Positions 20,061 through 28,527 are shown, counted from the first letter of the stretch. The stretch: DNA of 64,000 nucleotides from Symbiodinium natans (GCA_905221605.1 CAJNDS010002342.1:407501-471500), one strand, 5' to 3'. The notes: generated by a model from the sequence alone, not told the origin. Program-made: numbers and translations.

Positions 20061-20252
20061 TTGGGCAGCTTTCGTGCCCGTCAAGCCGAGAAAGCAGTTC
20101 GCAGTGCTCTTTCTCCGTTGCAAAGCCCGAAAACCGGGGCAAATTGGGAGGGGCATGGCGAGGGGCGAGGCTGTGGGGAAGCTCTGATGCCTCACGGCCG
20201 AGGCCCAGGCGAATTTCTCACGGATCCCTGTGTTCCTATGATAAGACCCTAA
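20061..20252 (+). CDS. Candidate exon, frame uncertain
   Basis: Frame SFRARQAEKAVRSALSPLQS continues GEALMPHGRGPGEFLTDPC. Two other + frames are open across the same DNA (e.g. VPVKPRKQFAVLFLRCKARK), so the island is probably coding but the frame is not settled. Confidence 0.35.
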   Translation: MGSFRARQAEKAVRSALSPLQSPKTGANWEGHGEGRGCGEALMPHGRGPGEFLTDPCVPMIRP

Positions 20253-20275
20253 ACCCTAAACCCTAAACCCTAAAG
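20246..20275 (-). repeat. Short C-rich telomeric array
   Basis: Four CCCTAAA units. Confidence 0.92.
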
Positions 20276-20299
20276 AACACCAAGCACACTTCCTTCTAG

Positions 20300-20500
20300 G
20301 AGAGAAAAAGCTGGCCCTTTCTTCGCCGTTGCACCGAGTCCCAGTCTGGCCAAGGTTGAGCTTGGAGGACGGTTCACTGTTGGCTGTGCTGCGCATGTCG
20401 AATGGGCCCCGGCCCTACAACCGGAGTCGGAACAAGAGAATGTTCCAAGGGGGAGCGTTGTTGTTCAAGATCCCGCTTTAGCAAGCCGCAGGTTTTGCTT
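20300..20500 (+). CDS. High-quality candidate exon, unknown protein (67 codons)
   Basis: The best-bounded exon in the window. Acceptor CACACTTCCTTCTAG ends at 20299. The frame reads REKAGPFFAVAPSPSLAKVE, LGGRFTVGCAAHVEWAPALQ and NVPRGSVVVQDPALASRRFC. GCTT is then followed by GTAAGGTTTAGGG, a strong donor merged with a telomeric unit; the in-frame TAA lies inside that donor. Beta-rich composition; family not recognised. Confidence 0.65.
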
Positions 20501-20799
20501 GTAAGGTTTAGGGCAAACAGCCCCGGTTCTGGAGAAAGTGTTTTATTGGAAGCTCTGGTCCTGCGGACGCAGGACTCGATGCAGTTGTTTGTTTGTACTC
20601 CTTAAACCCTATAAATCCGATAAACCCCGTATATTCTAGACCCTCTTTGTGATGGTTTAGGGTAGGTAAGGCTCCTGGCACCACCACAAACTTTGTCCGA
20701 TGGTTGCTGGCAACTATTTCCGATGTGCATGACTACTTTGATTACTCATATGTTTACTCTCGTAGTCTGACCCCCCTCCCCACCTTCCCCCCTTCCCCC

Positions 20800-20878
20800 C
20801 AAACCCTAAACCCTAAACCCTAAACCCTAAACCCTAAACCCTAAACCCTAAACCCTAAACCCTAAACCCTAAACCCTT
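20800..20878 (-). repeat. C-rich telomeric array, near perfect
   Basis: Eleven consecutive CCCTAAA units, preceded by a C/T tract. Confidence 0.96.
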
Positions 20879-20997
20879 TCTGTTCCAAACGTGTGGAGCC
20901 CCAGGCCCGGATGCCCCAGCGTTCGGGTGTCCCGGGAGTCCAGCCACAGCCCCGGGATGGCGTGCAGTTGTGCCCAAAAAAACAAGCAATTGTGTAT

Positions 20998-21111
20998 AGA
21001 TAGATAGATATAGATATAGATATAGATATAGATATAGATATAGACATAGATATAGATATAGATATATATATATATATAGAGACCTATAGATATATATATA
21101 TATATAGATAT
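20998..21111. repeat. TAGATA / TATAGA microsatellite
   Basis: Long run of hexamer TATAGA and dinucleotide TA. The overlapping minus frames that translate to SISISI or YIYIYI are artefacts of this repeat. Confidence 0.95.
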
Positions 21112-21116
21112 CCCAA

Positions 21117-21230
21117 AAGGTCCATGGTAGCTTACTATGACTTGCTTGGGCCCCAAAAGTCCCTAAAGAAAGGAAGTACTGCAAGGCCCAAGTATGCCCT
21201 ATTTAGGTACATGGGACCCTTGGGGTACCC
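21117..21230. mobile_element. MITE-like element, family C, copy 1
   Basis: Inverted ends AGGTCCATGGTAGC and GGTACATGGGACC flank CTTGGGCCCC and AGGCCCAAGTAT, with GGAAGTACT in the centre. Same plan at 26286, 48041 and 48636. Confidence 0.65.
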
Positions 21231-21567
21231 TTCAGACCCTGGATAAGCCAAAGAGGACCATGTAGGCCCCCTAGGGATGGTTATGGGGGTCCGAGGGCCA
21301 CTTCAGCCCTTGTCCTGCCAGGCTTAGGACTTACAGAGGGTTTAGGGCTCTTCGAGTGGTGTGTTCTCTTTCGTTTGTTGTTTGAGGGCTAAACCCTAAA
21401 CCCTAAACCTAAACCCAAAGCTTATGGGGGTGAGAGTTCTGAGCCTTCGTTTGGGTCTTGGCAGATTGAAAGGGGCTTCCAACACTGGCAGGGTTTGGAG
21501 TTGAGGATGTAGGGCTCAAAGATGTTTAGAATGTTTACAGGTTTGTTACTCTGGTGCGTTTGGGCCC

Positions 21568-21858
21568 TTGGGAGTCGCAGGTTCAGTGGCCCAAGTCGGA
21601 TATTCGCGTAATTCGCATGCGTGCGTGTGTAAACAGAGCGGCTTCGACGCAAGCTCGCACGAACTGCCATGCCCAAACCATGGGCCTTGCAAGCTACTCG
21701 TACTGCCCCACGTGCGTAAGCAAAACGTGCGTGGCACACAGCGCAAGCTTCGAGGTTTCCCGAATGAGTGTCGGCTTGGAATCGAGTTCCGCTTGAGGAG
21801 TGACTCGTGTCGGTGCGGATCTTCGCCCTTGACCTGTGTGCATGACATGCGCAAATGA
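21568..21858 (+). CDS. Ambiguous ORF region, Cys-containing
   Basis: The + frame (96 aa) contains HACVCKQSGFDASSHELPCP and FRLRSDSCRCGSSPLTCVHD, a cysteine-rich pattern. A 154-aa minus frame and other + frames overlap it. No acceptor or donor of quality seen, so coding status and strand are open. Confidence 0.25.
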   Translation: MGVAGSVAQVGYSRNSHACVCKQSGFDASSHELPCPNHGPCKLLVLPHVRKQNVRGTQRKLRGFPNECRLGIEFRLRSDSCRCGSSPLTCVHDMRK

Positions 21859-21911
21859 GCAAGCGACAAAACCCCCAGCCATTCAAGGAAGTAAGGGGTC
21901 GACACGGATGC

Positions 21912-21956
21912 CTAAAACCCTGTAAAGCGATGGGAACACTTGAAAAGCGACACCCC
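21912..21956 (+). repeat. Direct repeat K, copy 1
   Basis: ACCCTGTAAAGCGATGGGAACACTTGAAAAGCGACACCCCT-like 41-nt unit repeated at 22041 with four mismatches. Confidence 0.85.
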
Positions 21957-22040
21957 TAAGTTAATGAGCCGTTGGGTGTGCTATAGCCTTGATTTTCCCA
22001 AAGCGCCACCTGCAGACATCCAGCGTGGATGATTGATGCT

Positions 22041-22085
22041 AAGACCCTGCAAAACAATGGGAACACTTGAAAAGCGACACCCCTC
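22041..22085 (+). repeat. Direct repeat K, copy 2
   Basis: Second copy, offset about 129 nt from the first; the core GGGAACACTTGAAAAGCGAC is identical. Confidence 0.85.
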
Positions 22086-22469
22086 ATGTTGCGTCCATTA
22101 GCACCACCAGCCGGTTTTGTCAGTCGCTCAAGTGTCAATGAATGGAGCATTCAGTCGGCTGTGGCGGGTGTTGATTCTACCTAAAGCAGTGTCTGCGCAA
22201 GACAAGCTGCGCAGATGTGACGTTGCTCTTGGTGCGACCTGCGTTCCGACAGAGAGGACTTCGTAAGGGCCCAGCCCATCTCGATTTCCTTTCAACTACC
22301 AAACCCTGACATTTTCAGCGCCTGAACATCTTAAAGCCCTGAGCTTAACAAACCCTGTGAACTTGGCTCCCTTCCTGCAAGTAGCTCAGGGCTCGAGCTT
22401 ACCTGCACGCGCTACACGTCGATGCAGGGTGCAGTGATATTGTATAAGGTGCCACAAGAAACAAGAAAG

Positions 22470-22534
22470 CCCTAAACCCTAAACCCTCAACCCTCAACCC
22501 TCAACCCTAAACCCTAAACCCTAAACCCTAAAGT
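22470..22534 (-). repeat. C-rich telomeric array before an exon
   Basis: Nine CCCTAAA/CCCTCAA units ending in AAAGTGCAG. Confidence 0.94.
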
Positions 22535-22538
22535 GCAG

Positions 22539-22637
22539 GGCTTAGAATTTATCGCAGAAACGTTTGGGTCTCCGGGCACGAAGCCAGGCATGGACACGCG
22601 GATCTTCCACAACGCGCTCATCCTCGTCCTGCCCTGA
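22539..22637 (+). CDS. Candidate last exon, unknown protein
   Basis: Begins after CTAAAGTGCAG. Frame GLEFIAETFGSPGTKPGMDT continues RIFHNALILVLP to TGA; GTAAGG follows the stop by 3 nt. Flanked by a C-array upstream and a G-array downstream. Confidence 0.6.
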   Translation, partial: GLEFIAETFGSPGTKPGMDTRIFHNALILVLP

Positions 22638-22663
22638 GCCGTAAGGTCCCAAGTCGCGCGGAG

Positions 22664-22740
22664 GGTGTAGGGTTTAGGGTTTAGGGTTTAGGGTTTAGGG
22701 TTTAGGGTTTAGGGTTTAGGGTTTAGGGTTTAGGGTTCAG
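22664..22740 (+). repeat. G-rich telomeric array after an exon
   Basis: Ten perfect TTTAGGG units. Confidence 0.96.
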
Positions 22741-23103
22741 CAGGTTAGCAGGGCATAGCAGGGTTTGGGGTTTAGGGTTGGCCCCACGCCCCGAGAGCGT
22801 AAACCCGAAGTTCGACCACGTAAACTCCGAGTTGGTGATGGAGGTTTCGGGCCACCTCCCTGTCGCGAAACTTCAGGAGCACTGAAGATGGCGAACATGT
22901 TTCCCCGCAATTTTGTCGTTGGGAAGTCTTCTTCCCCACATTTGGTGGTTCGGAGCTTGTTAATACCTGGCCCACTTGCGCCGTCAGAGCTCTCGCAACA
23001 TCCCTAAGCCCTAAACCCTTATGATAACCTCTTACAAACTCTAAGCCCTAAACCCTGATAGTTTCTGAGCTGGCTTGTATAAAGGCTAAACCCGAACTAC
23101 CCA

Positions 23104-23150
23104 AAACTATCCTGACCCTAAACCCTAAAACCTAAACCGCCCTACACCAG
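23104..23150 (-). repeat. Degenerate C-rich telomeric array
   Basis: Six CCCTAAA-like units, two with CCTAAAC truncation. Confidence 0.8.
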
Positions 23151-23156
23151 AGCCTT

Positions 23157-23260
23157 ACGGTCCTCACATGGGCACCCAAAAAGAAGAAGGCGCAACTGGA
23201 CTCCGACCTCTCAGTGCAGAGCCATGTCGTCGTGGACGTGCCGGAACTGTTGGCACCCCG
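23157..23260 (+). CDS. Candidate exon, unknown protein
   Basis: Frame LTVLTWAPKKKKAQLDSDLS continues VQSHVVVDVPELLAP, ending CACCCCG followed by GTGACC. A Lys4 cluster could be a localisation signal. C-array upstream, G-array just downstream. Confidence 0.6.
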
Positions 23261-23313
23261 GTGACCTTACAGTAGGGTTTAGGGTTTCGCGTTCCGGTTC
23301 GGGGTTTCGGGTA

Positions 23314-23345
23314 TGTATATATATATATATATATGTATATAGATG
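23314..23345. repeat. AT/GT microsatellite
   Basis: GTATATATATATATATATAT run next to a TTTAGGG-like stretch. Confidence 0.85.
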
Positions 23346-24339
23346 TATTGCAGGGCTCAAAAAAACTTCAGACGTAAGGGTATGCTCCTGCAAAATCTGC
23401 GGTTGGCCCCTGAGCTCGAAATAGTCCGCGATCCCACCAGAATCTCTAAATCCTCTGCCAGGAACCCATATCCCGAAACGAACGCCGAACCCTGCAAGGC
23501 CCTCAGGCCCTAAACCCTGGGCCCTGGAAACCAGAGATGAGCCACCGAGCCCTCGGTTGCTTAGGACGTGTCGCTTCACTCCCGACATGGAGGCTCCGAG
23601 CATGGTAGTGTTTAGACTCAGCAACTATATGCTTTTAGGGAAACGGAATCCGCGGGGGCGCGGTCGTCCCCCCCCCCCCCCCCCTGTAGTTCATTTTGGA
23701 GCTGGGGCCCGGTGTAGTCTGAACTAAAAGATGAGATGGAATCGCTCGCGATGGGGGCGAACCCCCCCCCCACCCCCCGGTTCCGTTTCCGAGCAACGCT
23801 AGGTTTGGGAAGATTTCGGTTTTAGGGTGGGGATGGAAACGCCTGTGAAAGAAGCCCTCTAATGCGACCTTTCTAGGATGCCAAGAGCGTGGACCCCTTC
23901 ACAGCCCTAACGTCCAAGTCCAGCTCAATGCTTTACGGTTTAGGGCACAGGTTTAGGCGCCGTTTTCAAGCAGGGTAATCACAAATATAGGTGTCAGTGT
24001 TCAAGAAGGGTGTTTATACCAAGAGCCCCTTCCTGGCTTGTCCTCCCGAAGGTCAGCGGGCGCCTCTTTCTCGACGAGGTGGCTTTCCCGAACTCTACAA
24101 GCCCCAGGGGGATTCCTAGGAATCTGCCCCTCGGACAGGTACATGGCCCGATGGACGCGCGCCGGGGCCTCAGGTTTCGGGGGTTGCAATGGCTTTGGGT
24201 GTAGAGGGTTTTGGGTTCTGGGTCAGAATCTCCATGAAAAGTCTTTGCCGATTTTTTGTTTTTTTCTTTTAAAGGGGGGTTCCCGTTTATAGGGAGCGGG
24301 GACCCTCGGCCTCTTCCAGCTAGTCTCGTAATCTCGTAG

Positions 24340-24455
24340 ACTACTGATTGCTTAAGGACCCCCCGACAAATGGAAAATATTCGTCCTCATAAGGGTAATA
24401 TAGGAATTGTTTTTTTGTTTATTCTTTGGGGTTCTTAAGCAAATAGTAGACGCCC
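24340..24455. mobile_element. MITE-like element, family E (best copy)
   Basis: Left TACTGATTGCTTAAGGACCCC and right GGGGTTCTTAAGCAAATAGTA are inverted repeats; interior AT-rich with CATAAGGGTAATATAGGAAT. Related copies at 45455 and 48267. Confidence 0.65.
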
Positions 24456-24469
24456 AACTAGTGCGCTTG

Positions 24470-24545
24470 TTCCCTTTTTTGGGGGGGTTTCTTTTCCCTT
24501 ATAGACCCTTTAAGCCAAAAAGGGCGCCCTTTTACTGGGCGACCT
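24470..24545. mobile_element. MITE-like element, family B (diverged)
   Basis: CCCTTTTTTGGG and AAAAAGGGCGCCCTTTTACTGG resemble the inverted ends of family B. Confidence 0.4.
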
Positions 24546-24554
24546 AGTGAAGGG

Positions 24555-24731
24555 CAGACCCTAAAGCCTGAACCCTAAACCCTAAACCCTAAACCCTAAA
24601 CCCTAGACCCTAGACCCTAGACCCTAAACCCAAAACCCTAAACCCTAAACCCTAAACCCTAAACCCTAAACCCTAAACCCTAAACCCTAAACCCTAAACC
24701 CTAAACCCTAAACCCTAAACCCTAAACCCTT
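24555..24731 (-). repeat. Long C-rich telomeric array
   Basis: About 25 CCCTAAA units, including four consecutive CCCTAGA units; one of the longest homogeneous arrays. Confidence 0.97.
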
Positions 24732-24740
24732 ACCTTTCAG

Positions 24741-24835
24741 GCATCGGCCAAGGCGTCGATGGTGAGATGTGGCTTGGCATGCCAGACAGCTTTTTTGGAT
24801 GTCGGAAGTTGGGATGTTCCCCGCTTATACTAGCA
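24741..24835 (+). CDS. Candidate exon, unknown protein
   Basis: CCCTTACCTTTCAG is an excellent acceptor placed right after the array. Frame IGQGVDGEMWLGMPDSFFGC continues RKLGCSPLILA, then GTTTAGGGTTTAGGG begins. Bounded on both sides by telomeric repeats. Confidence 0.6.
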
Positions 24836-24880
24836 GTTTAGGGTTTAGGGTTTAGGGTTTAGGGTTTAGGGTTTAGGGTG
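24836..24880 (+). repeat. G-rich telomeric array after an exon
   Basis: Six perfect TTTAGGG units. Confidence 0.96.
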
Positions 24881-25201
24881 GCGTTAACTTAGGAGCTGAG
24901 TGAGTACACTTTGTACATTTTTTGTGATACTATAATACGCTATAGAACTGAAAGTGTACACTTTTTTGGGGGGTTTCTGAACTCGGCAACTATTGAAGGG
25001 CTTTAGGACTTCAAAGTTTAAAGGGGAGTTCGGGCTCGCCTGCGCATCGTGGACTGCTGGACCCTGCCAAGTTCTATGCAACCATAGATCAATAGTGCTT
25101 TCCCGGTATACACCCACAATGTAAGTATAGCCCTGAGTCTATGAACCCAAACAACACACTAAGCCATCTTAAAGCCCTGAAGCCCTGAGCACAGACGCCA
25201 G

Positions 25202-25315
25202 ACCAGGTGGATCTTCTTCTACGCCGAGCGAAACGGAGCCAACAAAGAGGCGCCAGCCCTCCCAGAGACACCAAGACCACGGCGAGCCCCTGCACCCGAA
25301 GACCCCCAACCCTAA
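25202..25315 (+). CDS. Candidate exon, Pro-rich C-terminus
   Basis: After ACAGACGCCAG the frame reads TRWIFFYAERNGANKEAPAL then PETPRPRRAPAPEDPQP, with TAA formed by the following CCCTAAA array. The true exon end inside the Pro-rich part is unclear because no GT is present. Confidence 0.5.
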   Translation, partial: TRWIFFYAERNGANKEAPALPETPRPRRAPAPEDPQP

Positions 25316-25352
25316 ACCCTAAACCGGAAACCCTAAACCCTAAACCCTAAAC
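25306..25352 (-). repeat. C-rich telomeric array between two exons
   Basis: Six CCCTAAA units, one CCGGAAA. Confidence 0.93.
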
Positions 25353-25363
25353 TTTTATCCTAG

Positions 25364-25443
25364 ACCCTAAATCTCCAAACATTTCGCTTCTGGGACGACA
25401 GGGCCTAGGTCCTCTGTGTCTGCAGAGGCTTCCCGAACTCCAG
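25364..25443 (+). CDS. Candidate exon, unknown protein
   Basis: Acceptor CTTTTATCCTAG, frame PKSPNISLLGRQGLGPLCLQ then RLPELQ, and CTCCAG followed by GTAGGGTTTGGGG. Canonical AG/GT edges with a G-rich array beginning at the donor. Confidence 0.6.
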
Positions 25444-25465
25444 GTAGGGTTTGGGGATGTTTGGG

Positions 25466-25855
25466 GCTCGGGTTTAGGGTTTCGGGTTTAGGGTTTAGGG
25501 TTTAGGGTTTGGGGATGTTTGGGGCTCGGGGAACGTTGGGGACTTGTCATCCAGTGAAATTGTAACCCAGTTAAAAGATTTAGGGTTTAGGGTTTAGGGT
25601 TTAGGGTTTGAGGTCTGCAGTTCGGGGAACGTTGGGGACTCTGTTTGGGTTCGAAGTGTCTAACTTGCATTGAGTTTGTAATTAGTATCCTGCAAGTAAA
25701 AATGCCAGGGCATCGCCGCACACCCACCTCTGGTGATCTCAAAGCTTCCGGGTTTAGGGTCTAGGGTTTAGGGTTTAGGGTTTAGGGTTTAGAGCTTAGG
25801 GTTTAGAGCTCAGGGTTTAGAGCTTAGGGTTTAGAGCTTAGGGTTTAGGGTCTTC
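25466..25855 (+). repeat. G-rich telomeric arrays with a repeated spacer
   Basis: Arrays at 25466-25520, 25578-25610 and 25750-25855. The spacers repeat GGGGATGTTTGGGGCTCGGG and GGGGAACGTTGGGGACT, so a composite unit has been duplicated. The last array alternates GGGTTTA with GAGCTTA. Confidence 0.85.
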
Positions 25856-25887
25856 GTCTTAAGCCCCAAAGCCTCAACCCTCAACAT

Positions 25888-25986
25888 CTTACTCGTCTCG
25901 AGGCCCTGCGTGGCATGCACGCGGCGCCGCTGCGCGTGAGCTGGCGAGACTGCGAAGGAGCAGGCCTGAGCGGGTTCATGTGGGCC
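25888..25986 (+). CDS. Candidate exon, unknown protein
   Basis: Frame LTRLEALRGMHAAPLRVSWR continues DCEGAGLSGFMWA, ending TGGGCC followed by GTTGGGGTTTAGGG. High GC at third positions. No family recognised. Confidence 0.55.
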
Positions 25987-26008
25987 GTTGGGGTTTAGGG
26001 TTTAGGGC

Positions 26009-26040
26009 TGATATATATATATATATATGTATTTAGTTTT

Positions 26041-26071
<31 letters not shown>

Positions 26072-26105
26072 TATATATATATATATACATATATGTATAT
26101 TTATA
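26009..26105. repeat. Palindromic AT microsatellite with TTAG core
   Basis: (AT)n, then about eight TTAG tetramers, then (AT)n and ATATGT. Confidence 0.9.
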
Positions 26106-26285
26106 TTGTCTAGAGTTTAAAGTTGAGGGGGACCTCAAAGAGTGCTTGCTCCCTAGCTTAAAACCGCAACCTTCAGCAGCCACGGCCCTTGACCCGCCCC
26201 AGGCTGGTCTCTCCATGCAACCGGCGTGGCTGGGATGCACTTGGTGACACGCGGCCCTCGACGCCAAACTCTAACCTCTGCAACC

Positions 26286-26372
26286 CTAAGGGTCCATGTA
26301 CCATGCTTGGGCCCAAAGTCCCTATCTAGGAAGTACTTTCAGGCCCAAGTATTCCCTATTTGCTAGGGTAGC
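26286..26372. mobile_element. MITE-like element, family C, copy 2
   Basis: GGGTCCATGTACC, GCTTGGGCCC, GGAAGTACTT and AGGCCCAAGTATTCCCTATT occur in the same order as at 21117. Confidence 0.65.
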
Positions 26373-26660
26373 CCCCTAAACCCCAAAACCCTGAAACAGC
26401 GCCCTGAATGGTCCTGGAACCCTCCTGGCGAGTGCACAAACCCTGCAACCTATCTCTCCGCGGCTGCCAGGGAAGTTAGGGAGTTTCGGAACCTAGGGTT
26501 GCGGCTTTAGGGTCTGGATCGTTTGGGTTCAGGGTGCTTTGGGGCTTGAGGTTTAGGGTCTTTTGAATCTTGGGACTGCTGGTGGCTGCAGAGGTCTTCT
26601 CATCAGATGACTGCGCCTGGAAAGGCGCCCAGCTGTGCTCGAGAATGGGGTTCCCCCCGT

Positions 26661-26823
26661 GCAACTCGAAGCCCCCAACTGAACCCCATGCACAGTCAGA
26701 TGCGCAAATTGGAAACCGCTGGAGACTTGGGGGTTGCACAGCTTGCAGTGAATGCTCGCCTTCCGAAGCGCACGGATGTGAGACCCGTAGTTCGAAATCA
26801 GGACGTTGCGACGCTGCCTCGTC
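26661..26823 (+). CDS. Candidate exon, unknown protein (54 codons)
   Basis: Frame LNPMHSQMRKLETAGDLGVA continues QLAVNARLPKRTDVRPVVRN and QDVATLPR, followed by CA/GTAGGTG as a donor. A 173-aa minus frame overlaps but is compositionally poorer. If spliced over a very short 38-nt gap ending ATTTGCAG at 26861, the frame continues into the next segment. Confidence 0.5.
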
Positions 26824-26861
26824 AGTAGGTGTATAAGCTGCCTTAGCCGGCGCATTTGCAG

Positions 26862-26952
26862 GATCCGGGAACGGCAGCTCTATCCAGAGCTGCAGGGACT
26901 CCTGCGATGCTGCGGGGGCCTCAGCCACCAGGGGTACAACAGGAGCCGATGA
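26862..26952 (+). CDS. Candidate exon continuing 26661-26823
   Basis: Read in phase with the previous exon it gives IRERQLYPELQGLLRCCGGL then SHQGYNRSR to TGA. Another frame (GSGNGSSIQSCRDSCDAAGA) is also open. The proposed 38-nt intron is unusually short, so treat the join with caution. Confidence 0.4.
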
Positions 26953-26976
26953 CCATGGCCGCTGGTATCTTGGAAG

Positions 26977-27072
26977 TCCAGTGCTACTTGTGGTCAAGGC
27001 TCCCTTCTAAAGTAGCCGACCCCCAAAGCGGGTACCCTGATGATAATGTGGTTCCTGGGCTACCAAGGTATC
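26977..27072. mobile_element. MITE-like element, family B (diverged)
   Basis: GTCCAGTGCTACTTG, GGCTCCCTTCTAAAGTAGCC and ATAATGTGGTTCCTGGGCTACC match the order of blocks at 60701 and 62893. Confidence 0.6.
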
Positions 27073-27116
27073 CCCTTCGCATACGGATGTGGGAAGTACC
27101 CAAGGGCCATCAGCCC

Positions 27117-27212
27117 AAAACCCTAAACCCCAAACCCTAATTACACTCTAAACCCTAAACCCTAAACCCTAAACCCTAAACCCTAAACCCTAAACCCTAA
27201 ACCCTAAACCCT
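27117..27212 (-). repeat. C-rich telomeric array before an exon
   Basis: About 12 CCCTAAA units ending in CCCTAG. Confidence 0.96.
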
Positions 27213-27214
27213 AG

Positions 27215-27333
27215 CGCTCTAAACTCGCCGGTGATCCCAAGCAGGCACAGGGCTGCAACGCCGTCAGCTTCCGCCCAGGGGATCCAGGAGAGTCCGGGTT
27301 GAAGTGCATGACCACGATGGGGCTGTTAGACCC
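27215..27333 (+). CDS. Candidate exon, unknown protein (39 codons)
   Basis: Starts in frame right after CCCTAG of the array. Reads RSKLAGDPKQAQGCNAVSFR, PGDPGESGLKCMTTMGLLD, ending GACCCT followed by GTAACAGGGTTTAGGG. One of the clearest C-array, exon, G-array units. Confidence 0.6.
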
Positions 27334-27339
27334 TGTAAC

Positions 27340-27416
27340 AGGGTTTAGGGTTTTGGGTTTGGGGTTTAGGGTTTAGGGTTTAGGGTTTAGGGTTTGGGGT
27401 TTAGGGTTTAGGGTTC
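27340..27416 (+). repeat. G-rich telomeric array after an exon
   Basis: Ten TTTAGGG units with TTTGGGG variants. Confidence 0.95.
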
Positions 27417-27836
27417 AGGCTGTTAGACCCTAAAGGGTTTCTGGTTCATATACCATAATAGGGATTATAGGTACTATAGGGGTAGATGACCCTTGTTTTT
27501 CTTAGGGTTCATGTGGTCCCTAAAGGCCCTAGAGAAGCTCATCCCAAAATGTCGTGGCTTAGGGTTGAGGGCCTAGGGTGGTGCCCTTGTCGTGGCCCCC
27601 AAGAGACCATGAGGTGTCCGAACCGGGATATGTGCACGCCACCTTTCACCCAGCCTTCGGGAAGTCCGGGTCGGAAACAGGACACCACCCACCCCCTCCT
27701 TCCTTCCTTCCGAGGCATCAGGGTCCAGAGGGTACCCGCGCGGGCCAAAAACAGAGTCGCTGTGACCCTGCAGCCAAATGAACAACAAGAAACAACCTAC
27801 GGTGAGACGGGAAACCAAAGGCGCCGACCCCCACCC

Positions 27837-28497
27837 TCAGGAAGAGGGGAGCGAGTGGTGTAAAGCGGCAAGCTGTACATTCCCGGCGTGAAGAGCCAGA
27901 AGGCCGCGTCTCAGCTCGGACAGGAAGGCAACCAGGGCGCCGGGCCTCGAAGAGACCAAAACCAAGTTGCGACCTTCCCAGCGGACGTCGTGTAGCACCA
28001 CCCTCTCATCAGCTGCGGCGAACACTGTGCGGATCGCCTGGGAAACACGCCCAAACCACCACAAGGCTCCCGTGCCCTGCAAAGAAGCGAGCAGGAGAAA
28101 CAGAGTGTTGGTGGCTCGGAGGAAACGTGATGAGGACTCGCCGTCCTCCCATATGCTGCGCGCCCAAGATCAGTCGGCCCCGTGAAAAGGCAGCAAATGA
28201 CCAGGGGAGCGCAGTGAATAGCCAGGTGACGGCCAAGCAAGTGGCAGCGTAACCCAATAAGGGATGAAAAATCCCCGGTGGCGGATCCAGATCCCAACCA
28301 CCAGCCAGCAATTTGATCCAGGACCAGTGCCAGCAATTCAGGGCCCCGCGACCCTCAAAGTCAGCGCGGGCCGGCCGCGCAAACCAACAGTACCGGACCC
28401 AAGCCCGGTATATGGCGGCAGGAACTAGGCCTGCCTGGGGTCTGGCTGTTGCAGATCCGCAGGCGCTGCTACGAGCAGAGGCTACGGAAAAACACAA
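27837..28497 (-). CDS. Candidate minus-strand gene: membrane-protein C-terminal region
   Basis: The only convincing minus-strand coding locus. The upstream part (28497 down to about 28170) reads WIKLLAGGWDLDPPPGIFHP and YAATCLAVTWLFTALPWSFA, including a likely membrane segment. The downstream part, one frame over and open from 28169 to 27837, reads NTLFLLLASLQGTGALWWFG (second likely membrane segment), AADERVVLHDVRWEGRNLVL and LRRGLLALHAGNVQLAALHH, ending in TGA. The switch is either a short intron or a frameshift; TCTTTGCAG near 28074 is an alternative acceptor. TTTAGGG repeats lie just upstream of it on its own strand. Family not recognised. Confidence 0.55.
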
Positions 28498-28527
28498 TCT
28501 AAGCCGAAACGCCTACCCACCCCCTCC

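Noticed and set aside
20855-21184. ORFs translating to IYIYIY or SISISI (also at 33283-33570 and 38844-39178)
   Set aside because: They translate TA/TAGATA microsatellites; no protein support.
27486-27863. 125-aa + ORF overlapping the end of the minus-strand locus
   Set aside because: Pro/Arg-rich, no splice edges, and partly antisense to a better minus frame.
28480-28497. Dinoflagellate spliced-leader relic (TCCGTAGCC on the minus strand)
   Set aside because: Only 9 nt match, the rest of the leader is absent, and such a match is expected by chance in 128 kb of both strands.
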